Below, one piece after another: positions 14,430 through 18,877 of a stretch of DNA of 18,877 nucleotides. Position 1 is the first letter of the stretch. Every line of letters begins with the position of its first letter. The stretch comes from an uncultured Collinsella sp. (GTDB lineage: Bacteria; Actinomycetota; Coriobacteriia; Coriobacteriales; Coriobacteriaceae). The notes beneath the pieces were generated by a model, which saw only the letters and a program-made list of their open reading frames with translations, was not told the origin of the DNA and did no database searches. The translations under genes were made by a program, and so were the position numbers. The stretch covers positions 1 through 18,877 of the forward strand of contig CAUFXK010000035.1 of assembly GCA_959596495.1 (NCBI GenBank). Reading direction: 5' to 3'.

Positions 14430-15220
14430 TAGAAGACCACCACCTTGGAAGCATCAAACACGGGGCCGCACATGCAGGCGCCCTTCATACCGTCGACCGT
14501 CTCGACATTGCAGGTGTTGCAGGCGCCAAAGCCGCAGCTCATCATGCGCTCGAGCGACACCTCGCAGTACGCGCCGGCCTCGGCGGCAGCGGCGGCGACC
14601 TTCTTCATCATGACGGCGGGACCGCAGCTGGCCACGTAGTCGTAGCCGCCCTCGCCAAGCAGCTCGGCGGCAGGATCGGTGCAGAAGCCGTGTGTGCCCA
14701 ACGAGCCGTCGTCGGTGCATACGTTGACCGTAGCTCCCAGCGCGCGGAACTCATCGACGCCCACGGCCTTGGACGCGGTGCCAAAGCCCAGACATACGTC
14801 AACGTCCACGCCCTGCTCGACAAGCTTGCCGGCAAGGCACAGCACGGGCGGAACGCCGATGCCGCCCGCCACGAGCAGCGCCTTCCTGGTGCCCTCGGGA
14901 ACAAGCCAGCCGCGGCCGCCAGGGCCCAACAGGTTGGACTTGGAGCCGGGGGCCATCTGCGACAGACGACGGGTGTCGTCGCCCACGACGGCGTACCACA
15001 GCTCGACGGTACCGGCCTGGGCGTCGGCGCGATAGAAGCTCAGGGGCACGCGAAGCAGCGAGCACGCATCGCCGGGCACGGCGATGTTCACAAACTGACC
15101 GGGCTTGAGCGCACTTGCAAGCTTGGGGGCCGAGATGACGAGCGAGAAGATGCCGTCGGCGATCTCCTGGTTCGAGACGACCTCGAAGTCGTGCATGCGT
15201 GCAGTGGAAGGTGTGGGCAT
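14429..15220 (-). CDS. pyrK: Dihydroorotate dehydrogenase electron-transfer subunit
   Basis: A 263-residue ferredoxin-reductase-like subunit that passes electrons from PyrD FMN through FAD and a [2Fe-2S] cluster to NAD. An FAD-binding barrel at 10-105 includes RVPLSFY (57-63). The NAD-binding segment has VAGGIGVPP (117-125). The C-terminal cluster motif contains C229, C234, C237 and C249, followed by GPVF. An extra Cys (C251) occupies the place usually taken by Asp just before GPVF. The ATG at 15220 has GGAG 5 nt upstream. The 92-nt gap to pyrC holds a terminator-like hairpin, so pyrK-pyrD-pyrF expression may be tuned separately. Confidence 0.95.
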   Translation of the reverse strand: MPTPSTARMHDFEVVSNQEIADGIFSLVISAPKLASALKPGQFVNIAVPGDACSLLRVPLSFYRADAQAGTVELWYAVVGDDTRRLSQMAPGSKSNLLGPGGRGWLVPEGTRKALLVAGGIGVPPVLCLAGKLVEQGVDVDVCLGFGTASKAVGVDEFRALGATVNVCTDDGSLGTHGFCTDPAAELLGEGGYDYVASCGPAVMMKKVAAAAAEAGAYCEVSLERMMSCGFGACNTCNVETVDGMKGACMCGPVFDASKVVVF

Positions 15221-15267
15221 AGACGCTCCAATCCCCCATGCGATTGCATGGTCAAAACGAACAGAAA

Positions 15268-15292
15268 GCGCGGCACCGCAAGGGCACCGCGC
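15268..15292 (-). terminator. Intra-operon hairpin between pyrC and pyrK
   Basis: A 10-bp stem with two G-U pairs (arms 15268-15277 and 15283-15292) and a 5-nt loop. In minus-strand orientation it is followed by an interrupted T-rich stretch (TTTCTGTTCGTTTT). It could act as a partial terminator or an RNA processing/stabilising hairpin. A second short perfect hairpin (15236-15251, 6 bp) lies between it and the pyrK ribosome binding site. Confidence 0.5.
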
Positions 15293-15312
15293 ACAAAAGC
15301 GATAAGGCTATG

Positions 15313-16602
15313 CTAGCAGATGCAGCCGTCGGCGAGCGTCTGCTTACCGCCGACAAACACATCGGTGGCACGACCGGTAAGCGTGCGGCCGGCAAAACCG
15401 GAGTTCTCGGCGCGCGACTCGTAACCGTCCTCGCCGACCGTCCAGGTGGCAGAGGGGTCGAACACGGTCAGGTCGGCAACGGAGCCCGCCTTGACCTGAA
15501 CCTGGTCGAGGCCCAGAATCTCACGCGGCTTGATAGCCATGAGCTCAACCATGCGGCCCACGCTCATCTTGCCCGTGTTGACCAGCTCGGTGAGTACGAG
15601 CGACAGGGAGGTCTCGAGGCCGATCATGCCAAAGGGCGCAAGCTCGAACTCGCGGGCCTTCTCCCACGGGGTGTGGGGAGCGTGATCGGTGACGATAGCG
15701 TCGACGGTGCCGTCGATGACGCCCTGACGGATGGCCTCAGCATCTTCCTCGGTACGCAGCGGCGGATTGACCTTGAGCGAGGTGTTGTAGGTCTCGTCCA
15801 GGTCGTTCTCGGTCAGGAACATGTGGTGCGGGGTAGCCTCGCAGGTAACCTGAACGCCAGCAGCCTTACCGGCACGCACGATCTCCAGACCATGGGCGGT
15901 GGAGATGTGCTGGATGTGCAGCTTGGCACCGGTCAGCTTGGCGATCTCGATGTCGCGGGCGATCTGGAGCTCCTCGCCGGCAGCCGGCCAGCCCTCGAGG
16001 GCCAGACGGGTCGAGACCTTGCCCTCGTTGATCTGGCCGTGACCGACCAGGTCCTCGTCCTGGCAGTGGCTCATAAAGACCTTGCCGAACATCTTGCCGT
16101 AGTCCATGCAGCGACGGAGCATGCCTGCGCCCTGCACGCCGCGGCCGTCGTCGGTGAAGGCGACGGCGCCGTGGGCGACCATATCGCCCATCTCGGACAT
16201 GGCCTCGCCCTTAAGACCGCGGGTCATGGCGCCCGACGGATAGACGCGGCAGTGACCGACCTCGGCAGCGCGGGACTTGACGAACTCCACGACAGTGCCG
16301 TTATCGGTGACGGGATCGGTGTTGGGCATGGCGCACACGCCGGTAAAGCCGCCCTTGGCAGCTGCGCGGGTGCCGCTCTCGATGTCCTCTTTGACCTCGT
16401 AGCCGGGCTCGCGAAGGTGAACGTGCATATCCACCAGGCCGGGGACGAGGTACTTGCCGGAAAGGTCGCGGACCTCGGCTCCCTCGACGGCGAGATTCTC
16501 GCCGACCTCGGCGATCTTGTCGCCGTCAATCAGGACGTCAACGACACCGTCAAGCTCGACGGACGGGTCGACGACGTGGGCATTCTTAAGAAGCAAGGCC
16601 AT
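15313..16602 (-). CDS. pyrC: Dihydroorotase (type I)
   Basis: A 429-residue zinc amidohydrolase that cyclises carbamoyl aspartate to dihydroorotate. Metal and substrate motifs are DMHVHLREPG with H60 and H62, the MPNT segment (92-95), H179 (FMSHC), H232 (HIQHIS) and D306 within IVTDHAPH. This matches the longer type I enzyme of bacterial pyrBC operons. The ATG at 16602 has GGAGG 8 nt upstream and overlaps the end of pyrB by 17 nt; a TTG 15 nt upstream would lie in front of that site and is rejected. Translational coupling to pyrB is likely. Confidence 0.96.
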   Translation of the reverse strand: MALLLKNAHVVDPSVELDGVVDVLIDGDKIAEVGENLAVEGAEVRDLSGKYLVPGLVDMHVHLREPGYEVKEDIESGTRAAAKGGFTGVCAMPNTDPVTDNGTVVEFVKSRAAEVGHCRVYPSGAMTRGLKGEAMSEMGDMVAHGAVAFTDDGRGVQGAGMLRRCMDYGKMFGKVFMSHCQDEDLVGHGQINEGKVSTRLALEGWPAAGEELQIARDIEIAKLTGAKLHIQHISTAHGLEIVRAGKAAGVQVTCEATPHHMFLTENDLDETYNTSLKVNPPLRTEEDAEAIRQGVIDGTVDAIVTDHAPHTPWEKAREFELAPFGMIGLETSLSLVLTELVNTGKMSVGRMVELMAIKPREILGLDQVQVKAGSVADLTVFDPSATWTVGEDGYESRAENSGFAGRTLTGRATDVFVGGKQTLADGCIC

Positions 16603-17530
16603 TATCGGCACCTCCAAGCAGCAGATACAGGATAGCCATACGCACGCAGATACCGGCGTAGACCTGCTCCAGGATGACGGAGCGTTGCGGGTGGTCGGCC
16701 ATATAGGAATCGAACTCGACGCCGCGGTTGATGGGGCCCGGGTGGCAGATGATCGCGTCGGGCTTCATGAGCTTCTCGCGGTCCTTGGTCAGGCCGAAGA
16801 GCTTGTGGTACTCGCGAATGGTCGGGAACGGGGCACCCTCGAGGCGCTCCTGTTGCACGCGCAGCATGTAGACGACGTCCAGCTCGGGCAGGACGGAATC
16901 GAGGTCGCTCGTCACGTGGTCGCAGCCCAGAACCTCGGGCGCCGGCGGCAGCAGCGTGCCGGGGGCGACGGCGTAGGTCTCGCAGCCCATGATCTTAAGG
17001 GCGGGGATCAGCGAGCCGCAGACGCGGGAGTGGGCGATATCGCCGACGACGGCGACCTTCAGACCGTGGAAGTCACCCTTGTGCTCCCAGATGGTGTACA
17101 GGTCGAGCAGGGCCTGCGTGGGATGGTTGTGCTTGCCGTCACCGGCGCAGATGACGCTTGCGGGCGAGTTCTGCGTGACGATGTAGGGAGCGCCGGCGTG
17201 CTTATCGCGCACGACAATGCAGTCGATCTTATAGGCGTTGAGGGTCTCGACGGTGTCGACGAGGCTCTCGCCCTTGACCGTGGAGGTCGAGGAGCCGCCA
17301 AAGTTAAGGCTGTCGGCCGAAAGACGCTTCTCGGCGAGCTCGAAGGAGCTGCGGGTGCGCGTCGAGGGCTCGTTGAACATGTTGACGATGGTCTTGCCCT
17401 TGAGCGTGGGGACCTTCTTGATCGCACGCTCGTTGACCTCGGAGAACGCCTTGGCGGTCTCGAGGATGAGCTTGATGTCCTCTTCGGAGTACTCGGTAAT
17501 GTCGATCAGGTGCTTATGGTTGAACGCCAC
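16586..17530 (-). CDS. pyrB: Aspartate carbamoyltransferase catalytic subunit
   Basis: A 314-residue enzyme condensing carbamoyl phosphate and aspartate, the committed step of pyrimidine synthesis. The carbamoyl-phosphate motif STRTR is at 56-60 within FNEPSTRTRSSFELA. GDGKHNHPTQALLDLYT begins at 130, and the aspartate-site region HPGPINRG is at 263-270. No regulatory PyrI chain is encoded in the window. The start is set at GTG 17530 because GGAGGTGA (17546-17539) lies 8 nt upstream. An in-frame GTG at 17542 would itself be part of that ribosome binding site. With this start the gap to pyrR is 4 nt. Confidence 0.95.
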   Translation of the reverse strand: MAFNHKHLIDITEYSEEDIKLILETAKAFSEVNERAIKKVPTLKGKTIVNMFNEPSTRTRSSFELAEKRLSADSLNFGGSSTSTVKGESLVDTVETLNAYKIDCIVVRDKHAGAPYIVTQNSPASVICAGDGKHNHPTQALLDLYTIWEHKGDFHGLKVAVVGDIAHSRVCGSLIPALKIMGCETYAVAPGTLLPPAPEVLGCDHVTSDLDSVLPELDVVYMLRVQQERLEGAPFPTIREYHKLFGLTKDREKLMKPDAIICHPGPINRGVEFDSYMADHPQRSVILEQVYAGICVRMAILYLLLGGADNGLAS

Positions 17531-17534
17531 GGTA

Positions 17535-18119
17535 CTACTCACCTCCCAGCGGCGCGGAGCCCACGTGGGAACCCGGCGCGACGTCGTTAATCTCGACGGC
17601 GGTGTGGCCGTCGACTTCCTTCATATATAGGTGCACGTTCTCCTCATGCGACGAGGGAACGTTCTTGCCGACAAAGTCCGGCGAGATGGGGAGCTCGCGG
17701 TGGCCGCGGTCAACGAGGACTGCCAGCTCAATGCGGCTCGGACGGCCCAGGTCCATAACGGCGTCGAGAGCGGCGCGGATGGTACGGCCCGTATACAGGA
17801 TGTCGTCCACCAGCACGACGCGCTTGCCGTCGACGCTGAAGGGAATGTTGGTAGCGTGGATCGCGGGAGCGAAATTGGTCGCATAGTCATCGCGGTAGAA
17901 GCTAATGTCCAGGCTGCCGAGCGGAACGTCGACGCCCTCGATCTCCTTGATCTCCTCGGCGAGCTTCTTTGCCAGAAGGTCGCCGCGCGTGACGATGCCG
18001 ACCAGAGCGAGGTCTTCACAGCCCTCGTTGCGCTCGAGAATCTCGTGCGCGATGCGGGTCATCGCTCGATTGACGGCGGTCTCGTCCATGATGACCGCCT
18101 TGGGGGAAGTCGTGCCCAT
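17535..18119 (-). CDS. pyrR: PyrR: pyr mRNA-binding attenuation regulator / uracil phosphoribosyltransferase
   Basis: A 194-residue phosphoribosyltransferase-fold protein. The PRPP-binding motif VVLVDDILYTGRT is at 101-113. IVTRGDLLAKKL, the PRTase-fold segment DISFYRDDYA and the C-terminal LAVLVDRGHRELPI are hallmarks of PyrR. With UMP bound, PyrR binds a hairpin in pyr mRNA and favours termination; it also has uracil phosphoribosyltransferase activity. It is the first gene of the operon. The leader upstream of it carries hairpins and a terminator that fit this control. The ATG at 18119 has AAGGAG 4 nt upstream. The last residues include Gly-rich codons that double as the pyrB ribosome binding site. 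Slightly longer than the ~180 usual. Confidence 0.96.
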   Translation of the reverse strand: MGTTSPKAVIMDETAVNRAMTRIAHEILERNEGCEDLALVGIVTRGDLLAKKLAEEIKEIEGVDVPLGSLDISFYRDDYATNFAPAIHATNIPFSVDGKRVVLVDDILYTGRTIRAALDAVMDLGRPSRIELAVLVDRGHRELPISPDFVGKNVPSSHEENVHLYMKEVDGHTAVEINDVAPGSHVGSAPLGGE

Positions 18120-18140
18120 CGATCTCCTTCCTCACATGTC

Positions 18141-18160
18141 TTGACTGCTGACACAGTCAA
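18141..18160 (-). promoter_or_regulatory. Hairpin just upstream of the pyrR ribosome binding site
   Basis: A perfect 7-bp stem (18141-18147 with 18154-18160) with a 6-nt loop follows directly on the leader terminator's T-run in minus-strand orientation and lies about 12 nt before the pyrR ribosome binding site. Its role is unknown; it could limit ribosome access or protect the read-through transcript. Confidence 0.45.
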
Positions 18161-18202
18161 AAAAATAGATGCCCGACCGCTCAAAGCGGACCAGACACCC
18201 AC
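18159..18202 (-). terminator. Attenuator terminator in the pyr leader
   Basis: In minus-strand orientation a core stem of 5 bp (18189-18185 closing on 18181-18177) with a 3-nt loop extends, after one bulged T, through about 12 more pairs rich in G-U. It ends in seven T residues (plus-strand A at 18159-18165). It precedes pyrR by 39 nt. Its upstream arm overlaps the downstream arm of the larger leader hairpin, so the two cannot form fully at once, as expected for attenuation. Confidence 0.8.
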
Positions 18203-18258
18203 AGGAAGGGCTGCTCTTTGGCAGCAATGTAATTCCATGTGGGTATCTCGTACCCCTT
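18194..18258 (-). promoter_or_regulatory. Probable PyrR-responsive leader RNA (binding-loop-like hairpin)
   Basis: In minus-strand orientation GATACCCACA (18247-18238) pairs with 18203-18194 over 10 bp with one G-U. Inside, GGAA pairs with TTCC, and an asymmetric internal loop leads to GCTGC/GCAGC closing a hexaloop CAAAGA (18220-18215). A 5-bp top stem with a CNNNGA hexaloop and an internal bulge resembles the known PyrR binding loop (consensus loop CNGNGA); the third loop base here is A, not G. An upstream alternative hairpin, GGGTA/TACCC (18255-18251 with 18245-18241), would compete with the large stem. The position before pyrR fits. The function is inferred. Confidence 0.65.
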
Positions 18259-18273
18259 TAATGGTCAAGGGAT

Positions 18274-18279
18274 AGTGTA
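18274..18279 (-). promoter_or_regulatory. Putative -10 element of the pyr operon
   Basis: TACACT on the minus strand is a plausible -10 that would start the transcript near 18267, just before the leader hairpins, giving a leader of about 145 nt. No clear -35 is seen. Confidence 0.35.
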
Positions 18280-18372
18280 GCCAACCTCGAGCTTAATTGC
18301 GAGCATAAATACAGAGCAATCCGTAAACGGGCGCAGGTGCTCCATAAACCTATATATATTTGTGGGACGAGC
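18280..18372. other. Intergenic spacer between divergent pyr operon and rpmB
   Basis: Together with the neighbouring regulatory sites this belongs to a 451-nt stretch (18120-18570) without a protein gene. The left part is the pyr leader and the right part the rpmB promoter region. This middle piece contains an AT-rich run (TATATATATT at 18351-18360) in otherwise GC-rich DNA. I see no RNA gene or supported small ORF in it. Confidence 0.6.
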
Positions 18373-18401
18373 TTGAAAACGCGCGCACGAGCTGGCATAA
18401 T
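18373..18401 (+). promoter_or_regulatory. Upstream promoter P1 reading toward rpmB
   Basis: TTGAAA (18373-18378), a 17-nt spacer and CATAAT (18396-18401), preceded by an extended TGG (18393-18395). This is the best sigma-70-type promoter match in the window. Transcription would start near 18408, giving rpmB a leader of about 160 nt or an independent small RNA. Confidence 0.6.
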
Positions 18402-18488
18402 CCCCTCTGCTGCACGCAAATCGGATCTACGTCCAGGGCCGTGGCGTGAGCACTATCGCCAAAAGAGGAATATCTCTGTGTAGATTAC

Positions 18489-18510
18489 GCACAGGGAGCT
18501 GCTTCTGTGC
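18489..18510. promoter_or_regulatory. Palindrome overlapping the proximal rpmB promoter
   Basis: GCACAG at 18489-18494 and CTGTGC at 18505-18510 form an inverted repeat with 10 nt between, located in the -35/-10 spacer of the proximal promoter. A further CTGTG at 18476-18480 makes a second inverted pair with CACAG at 18490-18494. It is operator-like; no known regulator is assigned. Confidence 0.4.
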
Positions 18511-18525
18511 TATAGTTCAGGCTTG
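18507..18525 (+). promoter_or_regulatory. Extended -10 promoter P2 of rpmB
   Basis: GTGCTATAGT contains TGn-TATAGT with the -10 at 18511-18516, followed after 4 nt by GCTTG. The same 19-nt pattern stands upstream of rpsT. The start point would be near 18523, leaving a leader of about 48 nt before the rpmB ATG. Confidence 0.6.
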
Positions 18526-18570
18526 TTTGTTAACGCGACATGTTCGTTTGTCGCCCAAGGAGGGTCAGTT

Positions 18571-18759
18571 ATGTCCAAAGTTTGCGAAGTTTGCGGTAAG
18601 CACCCCGTTGCCGGTCGCTCCATCAGCCACTCTCACCGCGTCACCAACCGTAAGTTCCGCCCCAACATCCAGCGCGTCTACGTCGTCGTCGATGGTCACC
18701 GTCGCAAGATGAACGTTTGCTCCACCTGCCTCAAGTCCGGCAAGGTTGCGCGCTCCTAA
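18571..18759 (+). CDS. rpmB: 50S ribosomal protein L28 (zinc-binding, C+ form)
   Basis: A 62-residue large-subunit protein, the normal length for L28. MSKVCEVCGKHPVAGRSISHSHRVTNRKFRPNIQRV is the L28 signature. Two CxxC pairs, C5/C8 and C50/C53, form a zinc ribbon, so this is the C+ form; many bacteria also carry, or have instead, a Cys-free copy used under zinc limitation. The ATG at 18571 has AAGGAGG 7 nt upstream; an in-frame extension of 16 codons upstream is rejected. It is the only plus-strand gene, divergent from the pyr operon, and is transcribed alone with its own terminator. Confidence 0.97.
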   Translation: MSKVCEVCGKHPVAGRSISHSHRVTNRKFRPNIQRVYVVVDGHRRKMNVCSTCLKSGKVARS

Positions 18760-18827
18760 ATAAGGTCTTACCAACAAGTACCTCGGACTCTCCGGGTCAA
18801 AGACCTCGCGTTCACATAGAACTTACC

Positions 18828-18860
18828 AAAGGCGCCCTCCCCTACGGAGGGCGCCTTTTT
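18828..18860 (+). terminator. Rho-independent terminator of rpmB
   Basis: GGCGCCCTCC (18831-18840) and its exact complement (18846-18855) flank a 5-nt loop, preceded by AAA and followed by TTTTT (18856-18860). It stands 68 nt after the rpmB stop. No feature is seen in the remaining 17 nt. Confidence 0.95.
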
Positions 18861-18877
18861 GCACTCATTGGGGACAG

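Noticed and set aside
15238..16635. 465-residue open frame on the plus strand opposite pyrC
   Set aside because: Antisense to a dihydroorotase with all metal ligands; composition typical of a reversed GC-rich gene.
18446..18712. 88-residue plus-strand frame overlapping rpmB in another frame
   Set aside because: No ribosome binding site, and the overlapped L28 frame is unmistakable.
1..18877. CRISPR array, prophage, insertion sequence or tRNA gene
   Set aside because: No regularly spaced repeats, transposase or integrase motifs, or tRNA-like cloverleaf sequences were recognised by eye on either strand.

Overview
The window is a stretch of high-GC housekeeping chromosome. It most likely comes from a Coriobacteriia actinobacterium, probably Collinsella-like; this is an inference. 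The main clue is an actinobacterial-type integration host factor (mihF) directly upstream of gmk-rpoZ. Supporting clues are GC-rich codon use, many GTG starts and extended -10 promoters. No mobile element, CRISPR array, rRNA or tRNA was recognised. All genes lie on the minus strand except rpmB at the right end.

Read in the direction of transcription (right to left), there are four blocks. (1) Positions 18279-12796 hold a de novo pyrimidine operon, pyrR-pyrB-pyrC-pyrK-pyrD-pyrF. A structured leader with a Rho-independent terminator precedes pyrR and looks like a PyrR attenuator. The cistrons are tightly coupled except for a 92-nt pyrC-pyrK gap that holds a terminator-like hairpin. (2) Positions 12605-10100 hold mihF-gmk-rpoZ-thiI, with zero to 5 nt between genes and a strong terminator after thiI. 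(3) Positions 9930-5408 hold comEA-comEC, holA and rpsT, with a perfect 14-bp terminator hairpin after rpsT. (4) Positions 5395-1 hold lepA-dusB-hemW, then a DnaJ-type chaperone with membrane segments at its C-terminus, then the first codons of a second J-domain protein that leaves the window. On the plus strand at the right, rpmB (L28, zinc-binding form) has its own promoter region and terminator.

Most genes are standard translation, nucleotide and replication functions. The most unusual items are: the DnaJ-like protein whose second C-terminal domain is replaced by hydrophobic segments, in tandem with another J-protein gene; the pyr leader; a self-complementary repeat cluster between pyrF and mihF; a 19-nt promoter motif shared by rpsT and rpmB; and an 11-nt motif shared by lepA and the DnaJ-like gene, with lepA possibly leaderless.
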